Shown: piece by piece, positions 49,771 through 63,300 of the stretch
How positions within the stretch are numbered: the first letter of the stretch is position 1
Layout of the letters: each line of letters opens with the position of its first letter
DNA from: Ricinus communis
Taxonomy: Eukaryota; Streptophyta; Magnoliopsida; Malpighiales; Euphorbiaceae
Assembly: GCF_019578655.1 (NCBI RefSeq)
Contig: NC_063257.1
Location: forward strand, 10,540,001-10,604,000
Direction of reading: 5' to 3'
DNA length: 64,000 nucleotides
Translations under genes and position numbers: made by a program
Notes under the pieces: model-generated
Database searches by the model: none
Seen by the model: only the letters and a program-made list of their open reading frames with translations
Told to the model about the DNA's origin: nothing

Positions 49771-50578
49771 TGCCTTCTATGTAAGAGAAGATTAAAAGCC
49801 AAGATCAATATATTTACAAGGTTTGTGAAAAATTATTTGTAGAATTATCATCCTTATTTATAAAGAAATAAGATCAATAGCTAGAACGAGATCAACTTAA
49901 TTAATCCTAAAAACTAACAAGTTAATAGAATTAAATTAAGATAGAAGTGAAATTAAAGCCAAAACAATAAGCTTTAATCTCAAGAACACTCAAAAAAAAC
50001 TTTTTAAGCAAAAATAAGGTTTATTATTCAATCAAAGGATGTCTTTGCCGAATTGGCTATACAACCTATTTATAGTGTTTTTAAACACTTAATAACGAAA
50101 TTAAACTTTAGAATATAGTCACTTATTCGGCTGAAATAAAGTTACTATTATAAAAGAATTCTTAAATAAAAGACTTCCTAAAGAAATAAAACTTGAAGTA
50201 AAAGAAAACTCCTATTTTGACTTGGACTTGTTAAAAGAAAACTCATATTTTAACTTGGACTTTGACTTTGAATATTCAACCTTGGACTTAGGCTTTACGT
50301 TTGGACTTGAATTCAACACAAATCAGATCTGATCTTCATGTCTTTACGTTGAGCTTTAATCTATGAATGAAATACAATTAATTAAAGTTGAATCTTGATT
50401 TTCTAAGTCCAACTCGCTAACCTTGCTTCTTAAATGCATCTTGTCTATCACGTAGACCATGAAAGAACACAAGGCAGCCGTGAATCTCTTGCTTCTAGCT
50501 CGTGTGATTGGACCCTCATACTTTAATGGATCCATCCGTTGCTTGCTTGGTGTTGAAGGATCAGCCTTAATTTTATCA
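49771..50578 (-). repeat. 3' LTR of the CRM-like element
   Basis: 808 bp. Its first part in element orientation encodes the polyprotein C-terminus, with the phrase YEGPITRARSKRF. It contains a stretch of GACTTGGACTTT-type repeats at about 50215-50300 that is longer than in the other LTR. Confidence 0.85.
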
Positions 50579-53398
50579 TCCCCTCCCTCCTCGAAAGGAT
50601 TCATCCTCGAATCAAGACCTTCATAAAAAAATAGAGATAAATTAGCAACATTGAATGTAGCATTAACTCCATACTCACCAGGCAAGTCAATCTTGTAAGC
50701 ATTATTTTTGATGCGTTCCAACACTGGAAAAGGTCCATCTCCCCTTGGCATCAACTTGCTTTTTCTTTGGTTTATGAATCTTTCTTTGCGCATGTATATC
50801 CACGCCCAATCTCCGGGTTCAAAGATCACCTATTTTCTTCCTTTGTTGGCGTGTTTAGCATTTGCTTCATTCTTGCGCTCTAGATTAGCACGAACCTGTT
50901 AATGTAATTTAAGCACATATTCGGCCTTTTTCTTGCCATCAAGGTTAGTTTGTTCCTTTAAAGGTAAAGAAATCATATCTAAATGACTCAAAGGTATAAA
51001 CCCATAGACAAACTCAAAAGGGAAAAATTTAGTTGAAGAATGCATGGTTCTATTATAAGCAAATTCTACATGCGGCAAGCAATCTTCTCAACTCTTAATG
51101 TTGCGTTTACCATAGTGCATAGTAGTTGTGATAGTGTTCTATTTACTACTTCAGTTTGACCATCGGTTTGTGGGTGATAAGTTGTTGAAAATAACAAGCA
51201 TATACCTAACTTACCCCATAAAGTCTTCCAAATGTAGCTCAAAAACTTAGCATCCCTATCACTAACTATAGTGCGTGGCATACCATGTAAACGCACTACT
51301 TCTCTAAAGAATAGGTCAGCAATATGTTGTGCATCATTAGTTTTCTTACAAGCTATAAAATGTGTCATCTTTGAAAACCTATCAACAACAACAAATATGC
51401 TATCATGCCCATGCCTAGTTCTAGGTAATCCAAGTACAAAATCCATAGAAATATCAACCCAAGGTGCACTAGGTATAAGGAGAAGCATATACAAACCATG
51501 TGGTTGAAACTTAGACTTAGCATGTTTGCACACAATATAATTTACACAAAATCGCATAACATCATTTTTCATGCAAGGCTAGTAAAAGTGATCATGCAAT
51601 ACATCTAAAGTCTTTTAAACACCAAAGTGTCCCATCAAACCACCCTCATGTGCTTTTTTTCACAAGTAAATCACGCATAGAACAAGAAGGAATGCATAAA
51701 CATTTTTTAAAGAAACGAAAACCATCATGCCTATAATACTTATCAAACGCACCTTGTTCACATGCCTTATACACTTGGCCGAAATTACTATCATCATGAT
51801 ATAAGTCTTTTATTTGTTCAAAACCTAGTAATTTGGCATCTAAAACAGCAATTAAAGCATACATTTTAGATAAAGCATCGTTCACTATATTTACCTTGCT
51901 TGTACTTGATGACATAATGGAATACTTCAATGAACTCACTCCATTTAGCATGTGTTCTATTCAGCTTGTTTTGACCCTTTAAGTACTTCAAGAATTCATG
52001 ATCGGTGTGGATCACGAACTCTTTGCGCAGCAAGTAATGTTGCCATACTTCTAAAGCTCTAATAAGTGCATAGAGTTCCTTGTTATAAGTTGGATACTTC
52101 AAGCTTGCTCCATTCAACTTTTCGCTAAAATAGGTTATTGGTTTTTCGTCTTACATTAGAACAACTCCAATACCTATACCGGAAGCATCACAATCAATCT
52201 CAAAAGATGTATCAAAATTAGGAAGAGATAGAATAAGAGAAGAAGTAAGTTTTTATTTGAGCAAGTCAAACGCCGATTGTTGTGCTTCTTCCCAATTAAA
52301 CTTCACATCTTTCTTCACTAATTCATTCAATAGTGTGGCAATGATACTAAAATCTTTCAAAAAACGCCTATAGAAGCTTGCTAGTCCATGAAAACTCTGA
52401 ACTTCACTTACATTTGTGGGAATTGGCCACTCTTTGATTGCCTTCACCTTTTCTTCATCAACCTCAATTTCTTTTGCACTAACAACAAAACCAAGAAAAA
52501 AAAATTTGTTTTTGCAAAATTCGCACTTCTTGAGGTTATCAAATAGAACTTCTTTACGTAAAGTTTCAAGAACTAAACGCACGTGCTTTACATGTTCATC
52601 ATAAGACCTGCTATAAATAAGTATATCATCAAAATAGACAACCACAAACCTGCCTATATAAGCACACAAAACATGATTCATTAATCTCATGAATGTACTA
52701 GGTGCATTAGTTAAACTAAACGACATGACTAACCACTCATATAAACTAAATTTAGTTTTGAATATTGTTTTCCATTCATCACCCTCTTTCATTCTAATTT
52801 GATGATAACCAATTTTTAGATCAATCTTAGTGAACACAATAGCCCCATGCAACTCATCAAGCATATCATCTAACCTACGTATAGGATGACGATATTTAAT
52901 AGTTATTTTATTAATTGCATGGTAATCCACACACATACGCCAAGAACCATCTTTCTTAGGGACAAGTATAACAGGAACAGCACATGGATTTAAACTTTCC
53001 CTAACATAACCTTTATTAAGAAGTTCTTCCACTTGGCGTTGTAATTCTTTGGTTTCCTCAGGATTTGCTCTATATGCCGACCTATTAGGTATGGTAGAAC
53101 CGGGTACAAAGTCAATTTGGTGCTAAATTTCATAAATGGATGGTAACCTACTTGGAATTTCGTTGGAAAACATGTCCTCAAACTCCTGCAAAAGAGACTT
53201 GAAACTTGAAGGCAAAGCAACATTAAGATCGTTAATGGTTAGAAAACTTTCTCTATAAACAAGCACAGGTATTTGTTTTTGTGACATTAAAGCTTTTCTT
53301 ACATCTCTCTCTCTTGCCACAAAGCTCGCTCTTCTCTCTTTTGCACTCAACTCACCTTTTTCTTGCGCCTCACAACTTAATATTTTCTTTTTGCGCAA
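50356..53398 (-). pseudogene. Pol region of the CRM-like element, several breaks
   Basis: In element order: a linker to reverse transcriptase (53398-53123) ends at an in-frame TAG. Reverse transcriptase (53032-52253) carries the catalytic YFDD with DDILIYS. RNase H follows (52117-51866, with [10 protein letters not shown]), then a frameshifted linker (51951-51646). Integrase (51572-51066) has the DDE residues visible in [15 protein letters not shown] and DGQTE. The C-terminal part (50829-50356) reads into the 3' LTR. At least three in-frame stops and two frame changes separate these pieces, so no functional polyprotein can be made from this copy. Confidence 0.88.
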
Positions 53399-53439
53399 AC
53401 TCTCTTAATCTCCTTTTTTTCTCTCTTTTATCACACCCC

Positions 53440-55212
53440 TCATGGTTTTCCACACAGCTCTCCTTTTGCTTGTGCACTTTTTTTTTCACGTGCACTCTCT
53501 CTCTCTCTTTCTTTTTCTTTTTCATAGGCAACAACTTTAAGTCTCATTATATGTTGGTTTTTATTAACAGTTTTTGGACTTAAAGGTATAAGAGTATAAA
53601 GTTTGTTGTGAAGTGTGAGACAATAGCAATTTGAACGCCCCTTGTAGATGACATCTCTATCGAATAGCCATGGCCTTTCCAAAAGTATATGACAAGCTTG
53701 CATTGGGATCACATCATACAATACTTCATCTTGGAACTTTTGCACACTAAACGCCACCCAAACTTGCTCTGTAACCTTGATACCTCCCGAATCATTCAAC
53801 CATTGAAGAATATATGGTTTTGGATGTTTAGTTGTTGGAAGTTTCAATCGATCCACCATCATTATGCTAGCAACATTAGTGCAACTACCACTATCAATAA
53901 TTAAAACACAAGGAGTTTCTCTTACCAAATAGCATGTATGGAAGATGTTCTCTCTTTGGCTTTCATCATCAGCCCCTTGTTGCATGTTCAAGGATCTAAT
54001 GGTGACTCCACATAACTCACCTGAATGCCCCTCTTGCTTAGCTCCATCATCGAAATAGCAATCTTCCAATTCGGGCATTGAATCTTCATCATTTTCAACT
54101 CCACTTTCTTCTTCACTAACATACACCAATTCGCCTCCTTTTAATGCTAAAGTGCGTTTGTTCGGACATTGAGAATAGATATGTCCATAGCCTAGGCATT
54201 TGAAGCATTGGATCTTTTTGGGCTTGCCTTCTTGAGTTCGGCTTTTATTGCTTTGATCCCCCTTTGTTTCGGTTTTATTATCTTTAGACACTTCCTTTCC
54301 TTTATTTTGGGCAGAATTTGTACCTTTCCAATTGAATTTCCAATTAGAATTTATTGAAGAGGAGTTCTTGCTCTTTTGCTTCAATTGCAGCTCTATCTTG
54401 ATTGCCATGTGTAGCATGTCCTCCATCTCTACATAATGCTGCAATTCAACAAAATTAGTAATATCTTTGTTAAGACCATGCAGAAATCGAGCCATAGTAG
54501 CCTCTCTATCCTCTTTTATATTGGCCCTAATCAAATCAATCTCTATCTCTTGATAATACTCCTCTACGCTCTTTCCCCCTTGTACCAAACTTTGTACCTT
54601 ATTGTACAACTCTCTATAGTAATGAGAAGGAACAAAGCGTTTTCTCATTATTCGTTTCACTTCAGCCCATATTTGGATCTCCCCCTCACCATTCCTACGC
54701 CTATTACTCACTAGTTGATCCCACCAAATTGCGGCATAATGGGTGAATTCAACTACGACCAATTTTACTTTTTTCTCTTCACTATAGTTATGGCATTCAA
54801 ATACTCTCTCAACCTTCTTTTCCCACTCTAGATACAACTCGGGATCACTCTTACCTTGGAAGGAAGGAATTGTAAGCTTAATACTACCCAAGTTTGAATC
54901 TACCTTATTTCTCCTATGGTGAGTTTCGGTTCTATCTCCCCATTCTTCTTCATCTCTCCACGTTCCTCTCCTTGCTCTAGACATACTTTCCTCATCTCGA
55001 AAGCTCCTACCTCTCGATTTAGATTTGATTTTTATTAGTTCATCCATCATTTCAGCATACCTATTTTCGTTATCAAGCCTTTGTCGTTCAAGTTTGGACT
55101 TTACAGCCTCCATGAATGCTCTCATATCTGGAATTCCGTGATCGGAATCTTTTGAAGAAGACTGATTAGACATGGTTTCAAGAAGATTGGTTTCTCCCTC
55201 ACGTGTTTGCAC
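53440..55212 (-). CDS. Gag and protease of the CRM-like element
   Basis: This open frame of 590 codons is the longest intact piece of the element. It contains a gag domain with PELYLEWEKKVERVFECHNY and the IWWDQL motif, a CCHC zinc knuckle (CFKCLGYGHIYSQC) that binds RNA, an acidic linker, and an aspartic protease active site IIDSGS. The frame ends in a low-complexity Lys/Glu/Arg tail encoded by a CT-rich tract (53480-53520) where the frame has shifted. It is therefore cut off from reverse transcriptase. Confidence 0.88.
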   Translation of the reverse strand: MQTREGETNLLETMSNQSSSKDSDHGIPDMRAFMEAVKSKLERQRLDNENRYAEMMDELIKIKSKSRGRSFRDEESMSRARRGTWRDEEEWGDRTETHHRRNKVDSNLGSIKLTIPSFQGKSDPELYLEWEKKVERVFECHNYSEEKKVKLVVVEFTHYAAIWWDQLVSNRRRNGEGEIQIWAEVKRIMRKRFVPSHYYRELYNKVQSLVQGGKSVEEYYQEIEIDLIRANIKEDREATMARFLHGLNKDITNFVELQHYVEMEDMLHMAIKIELQLKQKSKNSSSINSNWKFNWKGTNSAQNKGKEVSKDNKTETKGDQSNKSRTQEGKPKKIQCFKCLGYGHIYSQCPNKRTLALKGGELVYVSEEESGVENDEDSMPELEDCYFDDGAKQEGHSGELCGVTIRSLNMQQGADDESQRENIFHTCYLVRETPCVLIIDSGSCTNVASIMMVDRLKLPTTKHPKPYILQWLNDSGGIKVTEQVWVAFSVQKFQDEVLYDVIPMQACHILLERPWLFDRDVIYKGRSNCYCLTLHNKLYTLIPLSPKTVNKNQHIMRLKVVAYEKEKERERESAREKKSAQAKGELCGKP

Positions 55213-55905
55213 TCAATCAAATAAAGAGTTTGTCTTTGTGCCCTTCAAAATTAACTCAAATTGTAAAAGTTAAAATTACAACTAACTTAATAAAATAGAA
55301 TTAACAAGCTAGAACATAAATTAATTAAGCTAAAGATGAATTAGAGGAAAAAGAAAAGAAAATAACGAACTAAGAATAAGGATGAAAATAGAAGAAATAA
55401 AGAATAACAAAATGATAAAGAAGAATATAAGAAACCAAATAGGAAACAATTAAGGAAAAGTAGAATAGGAAAAAGAATTGAAAAGAGAAGGTTATGTGAT
55501 ATCTTCAAACCTGATTTTCTTTGGATTTTGACCTTAACCAAGTCAATCTTTTTTTTGAATCAACTCCAAATCTTGCTTTCTATACTTTTTTTTAAGCCTC
55601 ACTTCGGATCAATAATTCAGATCCACACACAATTTTTTTTATATATAATAAAACACATAAAGCTTAATTTGATTGAAACGTCTCGAAGACTTTGATCAAG
55701 CAAACTAAAGGAAACGAAATAACAAAATAAAGATATCACAAACCAATTTATTTAGAACGTCTCGAAAACTTTAACCAAACAAATTGACAAAGAGAATAAG
55801 ATGAAGAGAAATCTGAAAACAAAAGAGTATGTGAGTAGAAGAACAACGAAGATAACAAATACGATACGTAACCAAACCTTGTAAGCTAGCTCTGATACCA
55901 AATAA

Positions 55906-56663
55906 TGTAAACCTTCTATGGAAGAGAAGATTACACGCCAAGATCAATACTTATAAGGTTTGCCAAAAGTTATTTGCGGAACTATCACCCTTATTTATAA
56001 AGAAATAAAATCAATAGCTATAACGAGATGAACTTAATTAATTCTAAAAATTAATAAGTTAATAGAATTAAATTAAGGTAGAAGTGAAATCAAAACTTAA
56101 ACAATAAGTTTTAATCTCAAGAATACTTAAAGAAACTCTTTAAGCAAAAATAAGGTTTATTATTCAATCAAAGGATGTCTTTGCCGAATTGGCTATACAA
56201 CCTATTTATAGTATTTTTAAACACTTAATAACGAAATTAAACCCTAGATTATAGCCACTTATTCTGCTGAAATAAAGTTCCTATTCTAAAAGAATTTCTA
56301 AATAAAAGACTTCCTAAAAAAATAAAACTTGAAGTAAAAGAAAACTCCTATTTTGACTTGGACTTTGACTTTGAATATTTAACATTAGACTTGGGCTTTA
56401 CGTTTGGACTTGAATTCAACACAAATCAGATCCAATCTTCATGTCTTCACATTGGACTTTAATCCATGAATGAAATACAACTAATCAAAGTTGAATTTTA
56501 ATCTTCTAAGTCCAACTTGCTAACCTTATCTATCACGTGGACCGTGAAAGAACACAAGACAGCCTTGAATGTCTTGCTTCTAGTTCGTGTGATTGGACCC
56601 TCATACTTCATTGAATCTATTCGTGGCTTGCTTGGTGGTGAAGGATCAGCCTTGATTTTATCA
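55906..56663 (-). repeat. 5' LTR of the CRM-like element
   Basis: 758 bp, directly followed in element orientation by TTATT and the tRNA-Met primer site. It carries a decayed copy of the polyprotein C-terminal coding piece (56642-56498), which matches that in the 3' LTR. It lacks one block of GACTTGGACT repeats present in the other LTR. Confidence 0.85.
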
Positions 56664-57231
56664 TAAGGATATTTAAAAATCCAAGAAAAAAAAGGCAAGA
56701 ATAATGGTTATAGTTTCTTACAAACAAATTTAAATCTCCCAGTGGGAAACAAATCTTAATATAGCAAGACAATTATCCAATGATTCTGCTGCTAATAGTT
56801 CTAGGAATAATTAGAACTTGAGTACAGCATGCTGTACAACTCTGGGTACCAAGTAAAGAATTTTAAAGTTTATTTCTTATCATTTTCTTGCCGACTAAAA
56901 GTTGAATGTAATATCTGTCCAATAAATAAGAAACTAACTAGTATTTCAGTTATTAGCATGTAGAAGTGTAGAACCAGTGAAACCCTTGCATGGGAATATG
57001 GGAGGATATTAGCAGTCAGATAAAGATTCATCTTCTGTCTTAGAAATGGTAGAAATCAAGTTACAACTTGTAAATTTCAGTTGATGAATCAATATAATCA
57101 CAGTTCTTGGGGTCTATACATCATCAAGAAAAGAAAGTTACAATATTAATAGTTATACAGCTTTTTCGTTTTTTCCTGTTTCTTTTTTTTTTTTCTTTTT
57201 TTTTGGGTTGTTATCACAGCAACTGAGAGAG

Positions 57232-57271
<40 letters not shown>

Positions 57272-57304
57272 ACCATAAGACCTCACTGGAAATTTACATG
57301 CCTG
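56664..57304. repeat. 3' flank of the LON gene with T-run and (CT)n microsatellite
   Basis: 57180-57210 is a long T-rich run, and 57235-57269 is an uninterrupted (CT)n tract. Both lie just beyond the LON gene stop, probably in its 3' UTR, where the transcript would read (GA)n followed by poly-A. No gene was seen in 56664-57180. Confidence 0.6.
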
Positions 57305-60300
57305 CTACATTTCAAGTGATTGGATAGCAAGTTTGGCTGCCACCATGCAAATATTTTCATTAACTAATTGTAAGGAATCGTCTAGCCTTTGTAGTGTATC
57401 TTTCACATCCATTGCTTTTAGCTTCAGTTGCTGCAACTTGAACACTTCTGATTGAGTAGATCCTGTCAAAGTAAAACATCTAGATCAGTTAGCTGCTTTC
57501 TTTTTTTCTTTCATGGGAGCAGTTCATGCAATTCCAAGCACAGAATTATTCGATAAATGGATAAAGGAAGCTTTTCTAACAGATAAGTATAGGTTTCACT
57601 TCCTTGTCTAATAGAAAATGTGTACTTTTTCGCTACTTGTTAATGGCATCTGCTAGCTCATTGAACTAGAGGTGCAAACAGAGAATACAAAAGAAATCCC
57701 TGGCATGCTCCATGATTTAGACTATGTACATACATGTATAGCATAACTATTGTAGTATTTCCTTGCCAGCTAGTTTCTGCTCATGACTCAAAAAGCACCA
57801 GAACACCTAACATGATATAGGATCCCAGCCTGCTGTGCTAAGCTCAAATACTCGTTCTAAAATGCTCCAGAAACTATCGTAGTATGTTTACATTCCATCT
57901 TTCTGGATCTAAAGAAGATAGGCTCGAATATAGAAGCTAGGTATATATATGATCCCATCTATTTACCTATCTTAAAAAGCATAATTTAAAACATTATGCA
58001 TTTGTCAAGTAAGTAGGCCTTACATATAGGAATATCCCAAATCAAAAGCTAGTGTCCAAGTCACTCTCAGGAAATTGCAGAACATTATTTGCTTAATCAA
58101 ATGCTACCAAGAGAAGATAAAGGAAGCATATAAGCGTGCATAGAAAGTGGTACTGATAAACAAAAATGTCAAAGCTATCAATCTCATTGATTGCGTTAAT
58201 CATGTGACATGTCTTTGTTACATTAAGGGATTGCCCAGTATATCTCACTCAGATAGCAGATGAAACAGATAAGACATTTGCCTGAAATAGGTTGGAGCGC
58301 TGTGAAGGATACACGCTCTGCCAGAGAAGGAATGAAAGCTTTGTCGCATTCCAAGGATGGTTCCTTTTCAGCCCATGATAGAGAATTTGCAATACGAGTC
58401 TGCAACAATGCCTCCTTAGGAGCCTATTAACATGAGATAAGTTAGCAAATAGCTCATGTAGAAAAATGGTGGTTGCATGATATACTACTTCTAAATCAGC
58501 AAATCACTATGTAATTGAGGCATTTTTCAATCAGTAATCTTAGTAATAGACACATTACTGATTAACTGTTCACCTTAATTATCTTTTCTATATGAGTTGT
58601 TAGCATAGAAAGTGAAACCATCTTACAGAGTATATAATAAAAATCCAATGTAATATGGCACGTTTGAGCATGTTCTCAACCCATAGAAGATAGAATAATA
58701 TTATGAAAACTGATAATATTATGAAAACTGTCTTAATCAATGTCATGAAACCAGAAGGGTTTGAAGCCAAGTTAAGCCTCTTCCCAAAAGTCAACCCACT
58801 GCAATGAATCAACTGTTTTCCTTTATATGCTATGATACCACTAAAAATTATGCCTGAATCCAAAGCGTAAACTTTGATAATCTTACCTTTGCAAAATTCA
58901 ATGCACGGCTTTGAAGATAATTTGGCCATCTTTTTCCAAGTAAATTGAATTTATACCATATAGAATACACTTATACAGATGAGCTTTTCAATAAAAAATT
59001 TCAGAAAACTAAACTATCAGTATCATATACTGCAGCAGTCCTTACCAGTCTTCAAACCTCTACCAGCTGACCCTCTTTCCACCAGCAACATTCAACAACT
59101 GTGACACTGCCATTACTTAGTACAATTTCCACATTGGCGTCCACCACTACAGTATCACTTATGCCAGAGTATTGGCAACTCAATCACAGACACTATCTGT
59201 TGCACAATTAATACACTCAAAATTTTGCCTGTCTACAGGCAAATTTCTTATGCATGTAAGACTAATTTAAATGATTTTTCTTTTTGCTTATTCCAAGAAA
59301 ATATATTATATTCCCGCTGCTTTATCTATGTTTCCCTTTAACTCCGCTACAATTACCAACATGTAATTGACAGAAAATATTTCCTTCCTCTAAAAGAGTA
59401 GAAAACTGCCATTATTATTACTCCTCGTCTATGTCATTTTTTTGCCTCCCAAAAGCAGTATGAGAAGGACAGTAACTAATGCATGTTTAGCTTGGTCGTT
59501 CCATCCTACCCTTTTATGCAATACCAAGCACAAATCTCAAATCCTATGATTGACCAATAATTAAGAACACAAACCTGGCATAAGTTCGTATGTCTATTAA
59601 TTACTGTAATAAGACAGTCGTACAGTTCGCTGAGTTTACAGGAAGAAGCCAACAACAAATTAATTCTTGCCATATTCACAGTTTGATTTATACTTAACAC
59701 CTTCTACATCATGCGAAGAACCAAATTTACAAAACTATAACAGGCCCCAAAACCATAGTAAAAGTAAAGGGTGGCAGTAATAGAAATAGCCATGAATCTT
59801 GCTATTTTATCTTATTGTGAATTATGCCTTCATCTTTGCTGACGACTATTTTAATCATTCTTCACGGCTAAAATTAGAAATCTCTTTAAGGAATCTCACT
59901 TAATTCTCTGTAAATTCACTCAAGCAGCAACGTTCAGATTTACTCCGGAAGAATACCAATGTCCATTTGCATTGTGATATTCTCCACCATATAAACACAG
60001 TCAAGCTACTTGTAAGATTTTGAATTTTCATTTGAGAATTGGAAGAAATAGTCGATAACATCATCAAAGAATATGCAGGTTTGCAAGACAAAATTGAAAG
60101 TTGGACGAAACTGTACATAGGCCATGTCCAAAGGGGTTCAGCGATCTCAGCTTAGATGACAGGCACCTGGGGGTGTGCAAATGTATATCAATCAGAAATT
60201 CAGTCATCGTTGTGAGACTAGCTTCCTAATCATGCCTAGCCTTCCTGCCTGCGTAGAAAATTTTTGGGGCTTCATATTTGCTTCATGGGTTAATATGCTC

Positions 60301-63300
60301 TATGCATAGCTCTTAAATTACAATGAAGAGATAATTAAAATCATTGGCAGACAGTAAGTAAACAACCACTTAGTTCTTCAGGACAAACTAGAAATAAGAG
60401 TGTAATAGGCCACCCAGGATCACTACTGTATTGCTTGGTTCCATAAAACATGTATTAACTACAAGACTGAAGTGAAAAACGTAATCCACTGCATGCAATT
60501 CTGATTGCATGTGGATGAAGGAGCTAAAACTGCATCTGTATGCAATGCATTCCGAAAAGAAAAAGGAAAGAAAACCTATATGTGGTATCAATATTTTCAA
60601 GCACTCAAGAATGATTTGAGCAGATTCTAGTAAAAATTTAAACTAGCTCAAGCTTTAGTTTGCAGCAACCGTATGACAATGCTAGCTCTACAATGATCTT
60701 TAGAGATGTGAGATTTGGATATTTTGAGATTTATAGATGGTAAATTCCTTGATGGATAATTGGCTGACAGAGATACAAAAAAATTTGCATATACTAATTT
60801 GTGCTTTCCCAAGATGTTGGCACATCAGCAACCACCAAAATACCCTCAGTTATCTCAGAATTGGTCAAACACCATCTTCAGTTAAGCTCCAGTCATTATT
60901 CACACACAGAATTTTAAAGAAAATGACAGCAGACAAGTTAAATAGCATCTTTCCATAAAAATATGCATCTTTAGCTCTTCTTTCAACAAAAATCATGGTT
61001 AGTTAGCTATTTGATAGCATATAACCTATCATAATAAATGAAGAATACAATCTTTGCCTCTTTGTTCTCTTGTAATGTAATCAAACTGTTGCTTGAAATA
61101 AGGGACTGTTTGGTTCGGCTGATCAATACAACTAGTAGCTGATGGCTGATAGCTGGTGGCTGATAGCTGATAAATTAAACCGTTTGATAAAATTTTATTA
61201 ACAGTTGAAGCTAATATGTTAAATGACTCTTGAGGGTATAATTTATTGTTAAATATATTTTATTTTATTATATTATATTCAATGATACAAATTAATAAAA
61301 ATAACTTACAATAATTAAAACTATTAAAATTAATTTTCTTTAGTTCAATTGTACTTATTATTAAAATATTTATTTTCTTTAGCTCAATTGTACTTATTAT
61401 TAAAATATTTATAAAAGTTAGTTTAAAAGTAGAAATTTAAATTTAAATTCTACTAATAAAAATTTCTAATTTCAAGTACTATAATTATAGATATTATAAT
61501 TATTTAACTATTAAGACTAATTTCAAAATAATAATTATTTATTATAAAATATAAAAAAATCTAAAAAATCTAATTATATAATATCAACTTAAAGTAAGTT
61601 ATTATTAATAAGTTTTAATAAGGATAATAGTGTCCGAATAAATAAATAAATCAAATCAGCTATCAGCTCATAAGGAAAAGCTCTAAAATAGAACTCATAC
61701 AATCAGGCAGCTAATCGAGATTAAATTAGCTATCAGCTGCTGTTTTTTAAATCTTTATCACACGCTTTAATATAGCTGTTCAGTAAGAAACAGTTATCAG
61801 TTGCATCAAACCTCTGAACCAAACACCCTCTAAATAAATGCAGCAAATTCACTTAATGTAAAAGTGCAAAAAATCACAAGCGGAATAGTGAGCATGCTCT
61901 CACATGTATACACTTAAGTGCACCCTCACATACTCATAGATTTAGATAGAGAGGAGTCATTACCTTTAATTTAATTTCCAAGCTATTTAAATTGCATAGA
62001 GCTTCCTTTACTGCTGCAACTTTGGAGGTCAATTTACTTGCACTTTCAAGAACCCAGTCCTGCACCGGTATAACTTCACCTATCAAGTACGGATCTGACT
62101 GCAACTTGAAAGTGCAAAGAAGTAATTAGTTAATTTTGAGAAGCTGAGCAGAAGAATAAAGCAATAAACACATATCAAACGAAATACAAAAAGGGGGAAT
62201 AAAATTTCACTTTGATGTTTTGAAGTAATTTTCAATTTACTCACTTGCAAAAATTTCGCAATCTTGACGCGACCAATTCCCCTTATGGAGACTAATGCTC
62301 CAACATCTAAACGCTCAACCTGCAAAGCACTAAAAACTAATTCTAGTTTAAAGATGTATATTAAACTTTGAGCTATAATATCAAAATTTCAAAAATCCTT
62401 ACATTTTCTATTATAACCAAACAGCCATATCTAGCTGCAAAGGATGCTTCAGTTCCTGAGCTGCTAATAAGAATGGGATCCAAGACAAAATGCACAAAAA
62501 GCTTCTGCTTTCTCAATAATGACTGCAATAATGAAGGTAAGAGATAAACTACATGACTTAGGTTTCGATTATTACAATATCACTAAAGCAATTAAAAATT
62601 CTATTGCAATAAATGAAATATGTTGAGGACAAAATTTATAAATATATACACATACAAAATCTTGGCAGTCTATGAGGAGCCACAGTATTCAACCTCTTCA
62701 GTCCAACCAAACTGAGCTTGATCCAATGTTTAAGCATAGATTGATGAAGGTATTAGGACTTACAACAGTTATATGAGTCTAAACGAGAACCAGAATGAGA
62801 TAATGAGTCTCTACAGAAAGCAAACATCTCCAAATCCAACAAAGCAAAAATAATGTGTACAACTCCATAATTATTAGTTTGCATTCACTCATTCATACAG
62901 AAAGAATATGTTTGGTAACACTTCAAAGGTTAGCCCGCAGAGCTGTTGAAAAATCCTGATCACAGAACATATGTTTAGAAATTATAACAAATATCTACAA
63001 CTGCCCTATAACAAACTATACATTAAAAGAAATTGTGCAAACTATTTTTAAGGATCTTAGCCCAAACTTCAACCAATTGTCATGTGGTAGTCATAAAAAA
63101 AATTAAAAATTAAAAATAAAAAATATTACAAATTTCTGGAAGACCCCAAATAGATGTCAATCGGTAGAACGAAAAGAGAAATTACAACATTTCTTGGAAC
63201 ATTGGGTAGATTCTATAAGAACCCAAATAAGGAAACGTCTTGGAAAGAAAGGAATTATAAAGTAACAATACAAGTAATTGAAAAACATAAATGGGTTCCT

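Larger units (their letters stand above)
49771..56663 (-). mobile_element. Decayed CRM-like Ty3/gypsy retrotransposon
   Basis: LTRs at 49771-50578 and 55906-56663 are similar but have many differences. In element (minus) orientation the LTR begins TGATAAAAT(C/T)AAGG. The primer-binding site TGGTATCAGAGC is at 55889-55900, and a purine tract GAGGAGGGAGGGGA precedes the 3' LTR at 50579. The flanks GAAGG (49766-49770) and TAAGG (56664-56668) match in four of five bases. Gag, protease, reverse transcriptase, RNase H and integrase follow in chromovirus order. The end of pol continues into the 3' LTR, as known for CRM (centromeric) elements. Several frameshifts and in-frame stops disable it. The CRM assignment rests on the gag style and the LTR-overlapping C-terminus. 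Confidence 0.85.

Noticed and set aside
58600..58929. 109-codon minus-strand frame starting MAKLSSKP
   Set aside because: It lies wholly inside LON intron 5 with no recognised domain. All seven LON exons join in frame without it.
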